A DNA stretch of 64,000 nt, taken from positions 5,280-69,279 of the forward strand of contig CBDCFF010000016.1 in the NCBI GenBank assembly GCA_965216225.1, given 5' to 3'. Below, piece after piece: positions 50,322 through 60,359 of this stretch; within the stretch, counting starts at the first letter, position 1, and every line of letters begins with the position of its first letter. The notes beneath the pieces were generated by a model, which saw nothing but the letters and a program-made list of their open reading frames with translations, made no database searches and was not told the origin of the DNA. Source of the stretch: 3107 sp965216225 (lineage in GTDB: Bacteria > Pseudomonadota > Alphaproteobacteria > Rhodobacterales > Rhodobacteraceae). A program made the position numbers and the translations under genes.

Positions 50322-51587
50322 ATGGACCACTTTGTTTATCGCAACGGCGCACTTCATGCCGAGGATGTCCCGCTATCCGGGATCGCGGCCGATGTGGGAA
50401 CGCCCTTCTACGTCTATTCCGCAACGACCCTGATACGCCATTTCAGGCTCTTTGACGATGCGCTGGCGGGGGCGGATCACCTGGTCTGCTTTGCGGTGAA
50501 ATCGAATTCCAACCTTGCGGTCCTGAAACTGCTGGCCGATCAGGGCGCAGGTATGGATGTGGTTTCCGGCGGCGAATATGCGCGGGCGCGCGCGGCGGGC
50601 GTTCCGGGGGACAGGATCGTCTTTTCCGGCGTCGGCAAGACGAGGGAAGAGATGCGCGTGGCGCTGACCGGCGGCATCCGCCAGTTCAATGTGGAAAGCG
50701 AGCCGGAAATGGCGGCGCTGAACGAGGTGGCGCTGTCTCTGGGCGTCGCCGCGCCTGTCGCCATGCGCATCAATCCGGATGTGGACGCCCGAACCCATGC
50801 CAGGATCGCCACGGGCAAGTCGGAAAACAAGTTCGGCATTCCGATCGGCCGCGCGCGGGAAGTCTATGCCGCCGCCGCCGCGATGAAAGGGCTGAAGGTC
50901 GTCGGCATAGACGTGCATATCGGCAGCCAGTTGACCGATCTCGCGCCGTTCGAGGCGGCCTATCTGAAGGTTGCGGAACTGACAGGGCTGCTGCGCGCCG
51001 ACGGTCACAATATCCGGCGGCTCGATCTGGGCGGCGGGCTTGGCATTCCCTATGACCGCTCGAACGCGGGGCCGCCTCTGCCCGTGGAATATTGCGACCT
51101 GATCAGGCGCTGCGTCGGCGATCTGGGCTGCGAGATCGAGATAGAGCCGGGGCGGCTGATTTCCGGCAATGCCGGGCTGATGGTCAGCCGGGTCATCTAT
51201 GTGAAGGAAGGCGAGGATCGCCGCTTTCTGATCCTCGACGCCGCGATGAACGACCTGATCCGCCCGTCCATGTATGATGCGCATCACGACATCATCCCGG
51301 TTGTCGCCCCCGAACCGGGCGTCCGGCGCGTTGCCCATGACGTGGTCGGCCCGGTCTGCGAAAGCGGCGACACCTTTGCCAGAGGGCGCGCCCTGCCGCC
51401 GTTGCACCCCGGCGATCTGGTCGCCTTCCGGTCGGCAGGGGCCTATGGCGCGGTGATGGCGTCGGAATACAATACCCGGCCCCTGATTCCCGAGGTTCTG
51501 GCGCAGGGCGATCAATTTGCGGTTATCCGGGCGCGCCCCACCCTTGAAGAAATACTGAAACGCGATACCATCCCTCATTGGCTTTGA
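50322..51587 (+). CDS. lysA: Diaminopimelate decarboxylase
   Basis: 421 residues; last step of lysine biosynthesis, PLP-dependent fold III. Motifs: PFYVYSATTLIRHFRLFD, LVCFAVKSNSNLAVLKLL (PLP Lys), VVGIDVHIGSQLTDLAPFEA, RLDLGGGLGIPYD (phosphate loop), IEIEPGRLISGNAGLMVSRV, GPVCESGDTFARGR (catalytic Cys), YGAVMASEYNTRP. Divergent from modA. Intact; lysine synthesis is retained while a catabolic branch (amaB neighbour) decays. Confidence 0.97.
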   Translation: MDHFVYRNGALHAEDVPLSGIAADVGTPFYVYSATTLIRHFRLFDDALAGADHLVCFAVKSNSNLAVLKLLADQGAGMDVVSGGEYARARAAGVPGDRIVFSGVGKTREEMRVALTGGIRQFNVESEPEMAALNEVALSLGVAAPVAMRINPDVDARTHARIATGKSENKFGIPIGRAREVYAAAAAMKGLKVVGIDVHIGSQLTDLAPFEAAYLKVAELTGLLRADGHNIRRLDLGGGLGIPYDRSNAGPPLPVEYCDLIRRCVGDLGCEIEIEPGRLISGNAGLMVSRVIYVKEGEDRRFLILDAAMNDLIRPSMYDAHHDIIPVVAPEPGVRRVAHDVVGPVCESGDTFARGRALPPLHPGDLVAFRSAGAYGAVMASEYNTRPLIPEVLAQGDQFAVIRARPTLEEILKRDTIPHWL

Positions 51588-51634
51588 TGGGCAATTCGGG
51601 GGCAATCCGGCCCGCAAACCCTTCCAGAGGATGT

Positions 51635-54253
51635 ATGAGAGCACCGCAAAACCCTGAAAGAACAGAGGAAAGCAGCGCCAGCGCGGCGCGGCGCGGGCTG
51701 AAACGACGCCTGATCCTGACCCGTGCGGGAATGGTCTGCGAACGGGGCGTCAGGGCGTTCTGGCCGGTCTGGACAGTGGCGTTCTGCGGTCTGGCCACCC
51801 TGATGACCGGCGTGCAGGACCACGTTTCGCCCATGACCCTGCGCATTTCGGCTGCGATCGGCCTGTTTGCGCTGCTGTGGTTCGTGATTTCCGGGATACG
51901 GCAATTCCGCCTGCCGACGCCGGGGGACGCCCGCGCGCGTCTGGATGAAACCATGCCCGGCAGGCCGTTGGCGGCGTTGGCCGATACCCAAGCGGTCGGC
52001 GCGCGGGATGACGCATCGCGCGCCGTGTGGCGGGCCCATCAGGCACGGATGAGCGCCGCCGCCAGGGCCGCGCGCGTACCGCCGCCGGATCTGCGCATCT
52101 CTGAGCGCGACCCCCATGCGCTGCGCTATGCCGCGCTGCTGTTCCTGGCCGTTGCGCTGCTTTTCGGGTCGGTCTGGCGGGTGGGCGATCTTTCCGCCAT
52201 CAGCCCGGAGCGCCGCAGCGCCGCCGCTTCCGGCCCGGTGTGGGAGGGCTGGATCGAACCGCCCGCCCATACCGGCCTGCCCGGCCTTTATCTGAACGAC
52301 CAGGCCCCCGGCATCCTGACCGTCGCACAGGGCAGCCGGTTCATCCTGCGTCTGTATGCCCCGAATGACGCATTGACGGTCTGGCAAAGCGTCTCTGATC
52401 AACCGCCGGACACGGACACGGGGGCAGCGGACACGGGGGCAGCGGAACAGACGTTTATCGCGCACCGGGATGGTGCGCTCGGCATTCGCGGCGAGGGTGG
52501 CGCGGAATGGCGGATCGTCCTCATCCCCGATGAGCCGCCGACCATCGCGCTGACTGACGATATGGAGGTCTCGGTCTCCGGAGAGTTCCGGCAGGCGTTC
52601 CGATCCACCGATGATTACGGGATCACCGGCGGCGTGGCCCGGATTGCGCTTGATCTGCCATCCGTCAACCGGCGGCACGGTCTGAAGGCGGACCCGGATA
52701 CGCGGGAGGCCGTGACCCTCGACCTGCCGCTGACCATCTCCGGCGACCGGCGCGCTTTCGACGAAACCCTGATCGACAATCTGTCGAAACATCCATGGGC
52801 CGGATTGCCCGTCATTCTGCGCCTGCAAGTCTTTGACGCCGCCGGGCAGACGGCCGGGACGGAGGCGGTGCAGGTCACGCTGCCCGGCCGCCGTTTCTTC
52901 GACCGCACCGCCCGCGCCGTTGTCGAGATTCGGCGCGATCTGCTGTGGTCCCGCGCAAATGCGCCCCGTGCCGCCCTGATCCTGCGCGCGATCAGCCATC
53001 GGCCGGGGGACGTGTTCGAGGCGGCCTCCCCCTATCTGATGCTGCGCACGGCCCTTCGGCGGCTGGAAGCGGCGCAGGCCGGAGCGCTGGGCGCCGATGT
53101 GCAGGAAGAAGTGGCGGAGGCGCTGTGGCAGATCGCCCTGAATATCGAGGATGGCGATGTCGGCGATGCGCTGGACAGGGTGCTCCGGGCGCAGGAGCGG
53201 CTGCGGCAGGCCATGCGCGATGGCGCGTCGGACGATGAAATCGCCGAACTCATGCGGGAGTTGCGCAACGCCGTGCGGGATTACATGCGCCGGCTTGCGC
53301 AAAACCCGCAATCGACCCCCGATGAACCCGGTCAGGGCGAACGCCGGATGCTGTCCGGGCAGGATCTTCGGGAAATGATGGACCGCATTCAGCAACTGAT
53401 CCAGCAGGGCCGCTTTGCCGAGGCCGAAGAACTGATGCGTCAATTCCGGCAGGTGATGGAAAATCTGCGCGTGACAGACAGCCCCGGCCCCGGCGGGCAG
53501 GGCGCGGGCGAACAGGCGCTGGAGGACCTGTCCGGCATCCTGCGCGAACAGCAGGGCCTGTCGGATGAGGCGTTCCGCGATTTGCAGGAACAGTTCAATT
53601 CCGGCCCGCTTGCCGGTCAGAGCCAGGGCAATACCGGACGCAGCGGCGGCGAAGGGCGCGGGCAGAACCATGATGGCCAGGGCAGCGGGACCGAGGGCGA
53701 CGACGGTTCCGGCCGCAATGATGCGCAGCGCGGGCAGGATGCGCCCCCGAACGGCGGCGACCGGGGCGGCGGCCTTGCCGACCGGCAGCAGGCCCTGCGC
53801 GAAGAGTTGCGCCGCGGGGAACGGGGCCTGCTTGCGCCGGGCGCCTCGCCGGAAGGCGACGCCGCGAGAGAGGCGATGGAGCGCGCCGGACGCGCCATGG
53901 AGGGCGCCGAACAGGCGCTGCGCGAAAACGACCTGCCCGGCGCGCTCGACGATCAGGCGCAGGCGATGGAGGCGCTGCGCGAGGGAATGCGGCAATTGTC
54001 GGAAGCGCTGGCCCGGAATCGGCAGCGGGGACAGGGCGGGGCAGGCGGGCAGGCGCGCGGCGAACGGTTTGATCCGCTCGGGCGTCAATCGCCGGGCCGT
54101 GGCGCGCCAAACACGAATGACCCGTTGTTGCAGGGTGAAGATGTCTACCGGCGCGCGCGGGAACTGCTGGATTCCCTGCGCGAACGGTCGTCGGATCAGG
54201 AACGATCCAGACGCGAACTGGAATACCTGAAGCGGTTGCTCGACAGGTTCTGA
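51635..54253 (+). CDS. TIGR02302/DUF4175 family large membrane protein
   Basis: 872 residues from MRAPQNPERTEESS (51635; AGAGG upstream), following lysA by 47 bp. The N-terminus has two membrane segments (FWPVWTVAFCGLATLM, RISAAIGLFALLWFVISGIR) and a third near residue 170 (ALLFLAVALLFGSVW). A long periplasmic region follows, with DYGITGGVARIALD and a helical central part (LRRLEAAQAG, IRDLEQ-like repeats). The C-terminal half is Gln/Gly/Arg-rich and of low complexity. A 15-bp in-frame duplication (DTGAADTGAA) lies near 52425. A conserved alphaproteobacterial family of unknown function. Confidence 0.88.
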   Translation: MRAPQNPERTEESSASAARRGLKRRLILTRAGMVCERGVRAFWPVWTVAFCGLATLMTGVQDHVSPMTLRISAAIGLFALLWFVISGIRQFRLPTPGDARARLDETMPGRPLAALADTQAVGARDDASRAVWRAHQARMSAAARAARVPPPDLRISERDPHALRYAALLFLAVALLFGSVWRVGDLSAISPERRSAAASGPVWEGWIEPPAHTGLPGLYLNDQAPGILTVAQGSRFILRLYAPNDALTVWQSVSDQPPDTDTGAADTGAAEQTFIAHRDGALGIRGEGGAEWRIVLIPDEPPTIALTDDMEVSVSGEFRQAFRSTDDYGITGGVARIALDLPSVNRRHGLKADPDTREAVTLDLPLTISGDRRAFDETLIDNLSKHPWAGLPVILRLQVFDAAGQTAGTEAVQVTLPGRRFFDRTARAVVEIRRDLLWSRANAPRAALILRAISHRPGDVFEAASPYLMLRTALRRLEAAQAGALGADVQEEVAEALWQIALNIEDGDVGDALDRVLRAQERLRQAMRDGASDDEIAELMRELRNAVRDYMRRLAQNPQSTPDEPGQGERRMLSGQDLREMMDRIQQLIQQGRFAEAEELMRQFRQVMENLRVTDSPGPGGQGAGEQALEDLSGILREQQGLSDEAFRDLQEQFNSGPLAGQSQGNTGRSGGEGRGQNHDGQGSGTEGDDGSGRNDAQRGQDAPPNGGDRGGGLADRQQALREELRRGERGLLAPGASPEGDAAREAMERAGRAMEGAEQALRENDLPGALDDQAQAMEALREGMRQLSEALARNRQRGQGGAGGQARGERFDPLGRQSPGRGAPNTNDPLLQGEDVYRRARELLDSLRERSSDQERSRRELEYLKRLLDRF

Positions 54254-54449
54254 TCCGTCTTCGAGCGGCCCCCGGCCGTGGATGCCGTCCGCCCGCCGGA
54301 TGGAAGAGCAGCGCATTGAATGGCCCGGCACTCCGGCGAATGGCGCGAAACCCGGTTGCCAGAACGGCTTTGGTGGATAATAGTGACACCAAGACCCCGG
54401 TGCCTGGGGAATCCCGGTCAAACCGGACATCCGGTGAAAGATCAAAGTC

Positions 54450-54965
54450 GTGAATCTGTCTGGCTCCCGAACAATATCCGCGCCCCGAGAAACGGTCTGG
54501 GATGGCTTGCTTGATGCCGGAATCCTGAAAGAATGCGTTCCGGGTTGCCAAGAGATGACGGGCTCCCCATCGGAAGGATTCGAGGCGGTCGTCGTTCAGA
54601 AGGTCGGTCCGGTCAAGGCGACCTTCAGGGGAGTGGTCTGTTTTTCGGACATAATCGAAGGTCAAAGCCTCACGCTGTCCGGTGAAGGCAAAGGCGGGAT
54701 CGCGGGATTTGCGAAAGGCAAGGCCAGAGTGCGCCTGAACGAAACGCCGGACGGAGGCACTCAACTGGACTACGAGGTCAGCGCAAAGGTGGGCGGAAAG
54801 CTCGCTCAGCTTGGAAGCCGCATCATCGGCGGGTTTGCCAGGAAGATGGCCGACCGGTTTTTCGGGCGTTTTCAGACAGCCGTCGAAGGGCCGGACGGAC
54901 GGACGGACGAACCCGCCGAAGAGGGCCGGAACAAGGATCGGCAAGGGCGTGTCGTGTCCGGCTGA
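54450..54965 (+). CDS. coxG: CoxG-like SRPBCC protein
   Basis: 171 residues from GTG 54450. Matches carbon monoxide dehydrogenase subunit G proteins: SGSRTISAPRETVWDGLLDA, LKECVPGCQEM, GPVKATFRGVVCFSDI, AKVGGKLAQLGSRIIGGFAR. In other systems CoxG is thought to tether or help mature the enzyme at the membrane. First gene of the cox-like cluster, 28 bp before coxS. Intact, unlike the three structural genes after it. Confidence 0.9.
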   Translation: MNLSGSRTISAPRETVWDGLLDAGILKECVPGCQEMTGSPSEGFEAVVVQKVGPVKATFRGVVCFSDIIEGQSLTLSGEGKGGIAGFAKGKARVRLNETPDGGTQLDYEVSAKVGGKLAQLGSRIIGGFARKMADRFFGRFQTAVEGPDGRTDEPAEEGRNKDRQGRVVSG

Positions 54966-54993
54966 TCACGCTTATCCACGAGGGAGGAAAAAG

Positions 54994-55468
54994 ATGACAA
55001 TGGTCGTAAACGGGCGCGAGATGTCCGCAGAGGTCGAAAACCGGACCCTGCTTGTCTCGGCCCTGCGCGACCGGCTGAAGTTGACCGGCACACATGTGGG
55101 CTGTGACACGGGTCAGTGCGGCGCCTGCGTCGTGCATGTCAATGGCCAGGCCGTCAAAAGCTGCACGATGTTGGCCGTGGAGGCAGACGGGGCGCAGCTT
55201 GACACGATCGAGGGTCAGGCCAGCGCCGACGGGGCTCTCAATGCGCTCCAGCAGGCATTTCAGGATTATTCACGCCCTGCAATGCGGGTTCTGCACACCG
55301 GGTATGGTGATGAGTGCGGCGGCGCTGCTGAAGGATAACCCGAAACCTTCCGGGACCGAAATCCGGAAGTATCTGGAAGGCAATATCTGCCGCTGCACCG
55401 GGTATCACAACATCGTCAGGGCGATCATGGCGGCCAGCGGGCAGGAGATGCCTGCGGCGGCGCAATGA
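54994..55468 (+). pseudogene. coxS: CoxS-type [2Fe-2S] subunit, 1-base insertion
   Basis: Small iron-sulfur subunit of a molybdenum hydroxylase. The N-terminal plant-type ferredoxin (CDTGQCGACVVHVNGQAVKS) is followed by the second cluster domain (ALQCGFCTPGMVMSAAALL, EGNICRCTGYHNIVRAI). The two parts are in different frames: after QQAFQD the original frame reads SRPAMRVLHTG and stops at 55338. Removing one T near 55269 restores HALQCGFCTPG. Total length is 475 nt, one more than 158 codons. Confidence 0.92.
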
Positions 55469-56570
55469 ATGAACAAATGTCGGAAAGGGAGGAAATCATG
55501 CCTGATGGAGGAATTGGATCCGCAACGAAACGGCGGGAAGATGTGCGCTTTCTGACAGGACGCGGAAAATATACCGATGATCTGGCGCCGGCGGGCCTGT
55601 GTTACGCGGGTTTTGCCCGGTCTCAGGTGGCGAACGGGCGTATCGTCAGCATCGACACCAGCGCCGCTGCGGAAATGCCGGGTGTTCTGGCCGTCTATAC
55701 GGGTGACGACTTTGTCGATGTCGGCGGCAATCCTGCGGGCTGGCTGATCAACAGCCGGGATGGCACGCCCATGCACGAACCCAAGCGCCCGGTTCTGGCG
55801 CATGGCAAGGTGCGGCATGTGGGCGACGCCTATGCTGCGGTCGTGGCTGAAACGCCGGAACAGGCGCAGGATGCGATCGAGGCCATCGAGGCTGAAATCG
55901 AGGAACTCGACGCGGTCATCGACATGGCCGCCGCCGTGGCGAACCCGGACACCCGTGTTCACGACGACCTTCCCGGAAACGTATGTTTCGACTGGGGCTG
56001 GATCGAAGACAACCGCGAAGCCGTCGATGCGGCAATCAGGGCGGCCCCGCATGTGACGACGCTGGAACTGGTCAACAACCGTCTTGTCCCGAACGCGCTG
56101 GAGCCGCGTGCGAGCATCGGCGAATACGATCCGGGCACCGGCGATTACAAACTGACGACAACGTCGCAAAACCCGCATCTGACGCGCCTTCTGATTTCGG
56201 CCTTCGTTCTGGGCATCCCCGAAAACAAGCTGACCGTGCTTGCGCCGGACGTTGGCGGCGGGTTCGGATCGAAGATCTATCACTACGGCGAAGAGGCCCT
56301 GGTTCTGGTTGCGGCCAGGAAACTGGCGCGGCCGGTCAAGTGGACAGCAAGCCGGAGCGAGAGTTTCATGACCGACGCACATGGCCGCGACCATGTGACC
56401 AGGATCGAACTGGCCACCGAAAAAGACGGCGCGTTCATTGCGTTCCGAACGGAAACGCTTGCCAATGTCGGTGCCTATCTGTCGAATTTTTCGACCGTCA
56501 CACCGACCTTCCTGCATGGCACGCTGATGGCCGGGAACTATACTGTTCCCAACGTCTATGTGAATGTAAA

Positions 56571-57537
56571 TGTCACATCCCGTGTGATTGTACGGCTGCT
56601 TTCTGAAGAGTTCGGGCTTTTCTTGATGCCAGTCCTTGAGCGCATCGATTGGCGTGCGGCCTTTCAGAACGGATTGCGGCAGCTGGCCGTTGTAGAGGCG
56701 GACGTAGCGGAGAAGCGTCTGTTCGAGGTCCTCGCCGCTGCGGAAACGGTGGCTCTGGAGCACGTCCTCGATCCGACCGTTGAAACGCTCGACCATGCCG
56801 TTGGTCTGCGGCCGCATCGGTGGGGCCAGGCGATGCTCGATCCCGAACCCGGCGCAGAGGCGGTCGAACTCATGATTGCCGGTCGCGGCGCGGCGGCGAA
56901 GGCCGAAGAGCCTGTCGGTGAACTCCTTGCCATTGTCCGTCAGCACGCGGGTGATCCGCATCGGGGCGGCGCGCTCCAGATCGCGCAGGAACCGGCGGGC
57001 GTTGGCCGCAGTCTTCGCCGGATGGATGCGCACGAATATCCGGCGGGTGGTCCGGTCGATCGCGACGAACAGATACCGGCGCTTCTCCTCATCGGCCATC
57101 TGCGGCAGGTATTTCACGTCGATGTGGATGTCGCCGGGCTCGTATGTCTTGAAAGGCTTGTGCGCGGGCTTCGCCACCTTCGGCTTCAGGTCACGGAGGG
57201 AGCCGACCCCATGACGGCGCAGGCATCGATCCAGCCCGGAGCGCGAGACGTTCGGGTTGAGAAACTCGCGGACCACGGCGAGCAGGTCGTCGAGCGGCAG
57301 CAGCAGACTCTGTCTCAGCGAGACCGCCACGGCCTCCTGCGCCGGTGTCAGCGTGGTCTGCAACCTGTGCGCCGTGTGGCTCCGGTCGTGGACGGTATCG
57401 CGCTTGCGCCACTTCCAAACGGTCTGCTCCGAGATGCCATAGCGCTCGGCCACGATCCACGCGGGGTCTTTGCTCGCCTGGATTGCGGCCCTGATCTTCG
57501 GCGTCGTCGTCGCCTGCTTGTGCAAAGAAATCAGCAT
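56571..57537 (-). CDS. IS481-family transposase, copy 3
   Basis: About 322 residues from MLISLHKQATTTPKIRAAIQ (57537). The DDE core includes DIHIDVKYLPQMADEEKRRY, VLTDNGKEFTDRLFGLRRR and MRPQTNGMVERFNGRIEDVL. It diverges from copies 1/2 but is close to the remnant at 31.2-32.1 kb. The element has no stop codon of its own: in this site the frame reads through into antisense coxL and ends only at 55405, adding about 390 meaningless residues. Confidence 0.92.
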
Positions 57538-57629
57538 GTCTTGCCTCCGTCCCGAATCTCACGCAAGATCGATCTTGCCATGAACAGGCCAGAGCGGCGA
57601 GGGTCTATCTGATCGTCCGGGATGGAACA
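56571..57629 (-). mobile_element. IS481-family element, copy 3, in coxL (1059 bp)
   Basis: TGTCACATCCCGTGTG at 56571 and, inward from 57629, TGTTCCATCCCGGACG. Perfect 6-bp direct repeat TGTAAA on both sides. The only IS481 copy here that still sits between its own target duplication, hence a recent insertion. Confidence 0.96.
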
Positions 57630-59001
57630 TGTAAAGGCGGTGTTCACGAACACCGTGCCGGTTGACGCCTATCGCGGGGCAGGGCGTCCGGAGGCGACAT
57701 TCTCGATCGAGCGTGTGATCGACAAATGCGCGCGTGAACTGGAAATGGACCCGATCGAAATCCGGCGAAGGAATTTCGTCAAACCGGATCAGTATCCTTT
57801 CGCTTCCGCGGCGGGGCTCGAATATGATTCCGGCAACTATGATGCGTTGATGGATTCGCTTGAAAAACGGGCCGATCTGACCGGGTTCGAGGCCCGGCGC
57901 GCGGCCAGCGCGGAAAAAGGTCTGCTGCGCGGTCTGGGCGTGAACAGCTATATCGAGGCTTGCGGCATTGCGCCGTCGAACCTTGTCGGCATGTTGGGCA
58001 GCCGTATCGGCCTTTATGATGTCGCAACGGTGCGTGTGAACGCCACCGGAAACATCTCGGTCATGGTCGGGGCGCACAGCCATGGCCAGGGGCATGAAAC
58101 CGCCTTTCCGCAAATCGTGGCCGAACTGCTTGGCGTCGATGCGGCGTCGGTCGAGATCGTCCACGGCGACACATCCAGAATCCCGTTCGGGATGGGCACC
58201 TACGGATCGCGCTCGCTCGCTGTTTGCGGCTCTGCCCTGTACCGGGCGACCGAGAAGGTCATCGTGAAAGCGCGCAGAATTGCAGCCCACATGATGGACG
58301 TGGCGCCGGAAGACGTGGAATTTCGGGATGGCGTATTTTCGGTTGCCGGAACAAACAAGACCGTGGGCTTCGGCGATGTGGCCCTGAAAGCCTACATCCC
58401 CCATGACTTTCCGCTGGAAAGTATCGAACCGGGTCTGGAGGAAACCGCCTTTTACGATCCGGCGAACTTCACCTATCCTGCCAGCGCTTATGCCTGCGAG
58501 GTGGAAGTGGACCCGGAAACCGGCAAGGTCACGGTCTGTTCCATGGTCGCAGTGGATGATTTCGGAATCGTCGTGAACCCGATGATCGTGGAAGGTCAGG
58601 TGCACGGGGGTCTGGCGCAAGGCATCGGGCAGGCTCTGCTGGAGAACACAGTGTACGATGAGGATGGTCAACTGACCTCGGCCAGTTTCATGGATTACGC
58701 AATGCCGCGCGCCGATGACCTGCCCGGCCTGGTTGTGGATCATTCAAACGCGACCCCCTGCACGCACAACCCCCTGGGGGTGAAAGGCTGTGGCGAGGCA
58801 GGGGCGATCGGCTCGCCCCCCACCGTCGTGAATGCCGTGGTCGATGCGCTCGCACGCGGAGGCTACGATGTGTCCCATATCGACATGCCCGTCTCTCCGG
58901 CGCGGGTATGGGCCGCCATGAACCGATAATGCCCGGCCGCACACACCCACTGCCCGGCCCCATGCGGCAGGACAGTGGCCGGCAAGCTCAAGGAGAAGAC
59001 G

Positions 59002-59787
59002 ATGTATGATTTTGAATTTGTCAGGCCCGCAAGCGTCGCAGATGCCGTGGCTGCCATGGGCAACGAAGGGGCTTAGGCATTGGCGGGTGGGCAGACGCTG
59101 CTGCCCACAATGAAGCAGCGCCTGGCGTCGCCTGAAACTCTTGTAAGTCTCACAGGCATCCCGTATCTGGCCAGCGTTGCCGACAGGGGCGGAAATGTCG
59201 TGATCGGGGCAGCGACGCCGCACGCCCGGGTCGCATCCGAAGCTGCGGCACGGTATCCGGCCCTGGCCGCGCTTGCCGACGGTATCGGCGACCCGGCGGT
59301 TCGAAACCGCGGTACGATCGGGGGATCGCTGGCCAACAATGATCCGGCGGCGTGCTATCCGGCGGCGGCGCTGGCATCCGGGGCAACAATCACCACGAAC
59401 AAGCGTGACATACCGGCAGATCACTACTTCAGGGGGTTGTTTGAAACGGCGCTGGATGAGGGCGAGATCATCACATCCGTCAGCTTCCCGGCGCCCGAGG
59501 CCGCCAATTATCAGAAGTTCGAGCAACCTGCGTCGCGTTTTGCTCTGGTTGGCGTCTTTGTGGCGAAATACCGCGACGGGGTGCGGGTTGCCGTGACCGG
59601 CGCCTCGGAAGACGGCGTTTTCCGCTGGAAGGACGCCGAAGCCGCGCTTTCGGACGATTTTTCCGATCCGGCCATTCAGGGAATGTCGCCGGGGGCCGAT
59701 GGCATGATCAATGACCTTCACGGATCGGCCGCCTACCGCGCGCATCTTGTCGGCGTTCTGACCCGGCGGGCGGTTCTGAAAACATGA
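59002..59787 (+). pseudogene. coxM: CoxM-type FAD subunit with in-frame TAG
   Basis: Medium FAD-binding subunit. ATG 59002 after AAGGAGAAG. MYDFEFVRPASVADAVAAMG is followed by NEGA, TAG (59074-59076), then ALAGGQTLLPTMKQRLASPE in the same frame; Gln (CAG) is usual at that position, so a single C-to-T change explains it. The rest is complete: IGAATPHARVASEAAARYPA, GDPAVRNRGTIGGSLANNDP (FAD loop), FRGLFETALDEGEIITSVSF. 261 codons in all. A restart near 59082 would lack the first FAD-domain strands. Confidence 0.93.
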
Positions 59788-59878
59788 ATCGAAAGGATTC
59801 ACGCGATGCCTGACCGGTGATTCACCCTCATTGAAGGTGGATCACGGGAAAACGGCGTCGCCTGCGGGTGTTGAAATC

Positions 59879-60310
59879 TCATTCACCCTCACCGCCAAGA
59901 AGCCGCAAGAGGCTTTCGCGAAGCTGTCGCAACTCATCTTCCGTAAAGACCTGCGCCAGTTTCCGTTCAAAATCTTCTGCGGCGCTGCTCAGGTCTTCAA
60001 AAACGCGGGTTCCGGCCTGTGTAAGCGACAGGTGCTCGATGCGCCGGTCTGCGGGGCTCTACCTGCGAAAAAGAAGGCGTTTCGCCTCCAGTTCGCGAAC
60101 TGCCCGGCTGACCTTGGTCTTGTGTATTTTCGCCTTTGAACAGATTTGCTTTGCAGACATCCTGCCATAGCAGCCGAGATGGAACAGCACCCGCCATTCC
60201 GTCCGTAACATGCCGTACTTTCCACGATAATGGGCCTGAAACCCTGCACTGGCGGCTTCGGCGGCCTGGTTGAGAAGGTACGGCAGAAAGTGGGGAAGAT
60301 TGAAGTCCAT
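59879..60310 (-). pseudogene. MarR-family regulator with in-frame TAG, divergent from hmgA
   Basis: 143-codon MarR protein: HFLPYLLNQAAEAASAGFQ, GMLRTEWRVLFHLGCYGRMS, AKQICSKAKIHKTKVSRAVR (recognition helix), ELEAKRLLFRR, TAG at 60059-60061, then SPADRRIEHLSLTQAGTRVF, FERKLAQVFTEDELRQLRES in the same frame to TGA at 59879. The break falls in the wing just before the conserved DxR motif (ADRR). Divergent from the homogentisate operon with 86 bp between, so it is the likely repressor of that operon (inference). A truncated 83-residue product would lack the dimer helix. Confidence 0.88.
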
Positions 60311-60343
60311 CGTTTACGCCTATGGGGTAAATTACAGCTTGTT

Positions 60344-60359
60344 AGTTACAAAAGCAACT
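60344..60359. promoter_or_regulatory. Operator candidate between marR and hmgA
   Basis: AGTTACAAAAGCAACT, an imperfect 16-bp palindrome in the 86-bp AT-rich divergent intergenic region; size and position suit a MarR site. Confidence 0.45.

Larger units (their letters stand above)
55498..58929 (+). pseudogene. coxL: CoxL-type molybdopterin subunit, interrupted by IS481
   Basis: Large catalytic subunit of a xanthine-oxidase-family enzyme. Start ATG 55498 after GGGAGGA; 55498-56570 and 57636-58929 together give 788 residues. Key segments: RREDVRFLTGRGKYTDDL, PDVGGGFGSKIYHYGEE, TPVDAYRGAGRPEA-like (here NTVPVDAYRGAGRPEA), GAHSHGQGHETAFPQIVAEL, and the Glu loop GVKGCGEAGAIGSPP. The active-site AYRGAGR marks form II, whose substrate is not established as CO. 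IS481 copy 3 (56571-57629) splits it; TGTAAA is duplicated at 56565-56570 and 57630-57635. Excision with one TGTAAA restores NVYVNVKAVFTN. Confidence 0.94.

Noticed and set aside
51575..54445. A 956-codon open frame on the minus strand opposite the TIGR02302 gene
   Set aside because: Shadow of a GC-rich gene; no recognisable domain and it would overlap a conserved protein completely.
55405..56570. C-terminal 390 residues of the apparent 710-residue IS481 transposase
   Set aside because: Readthrough into antisense coxL because the element lacks its own stop; not a real fusion domain.
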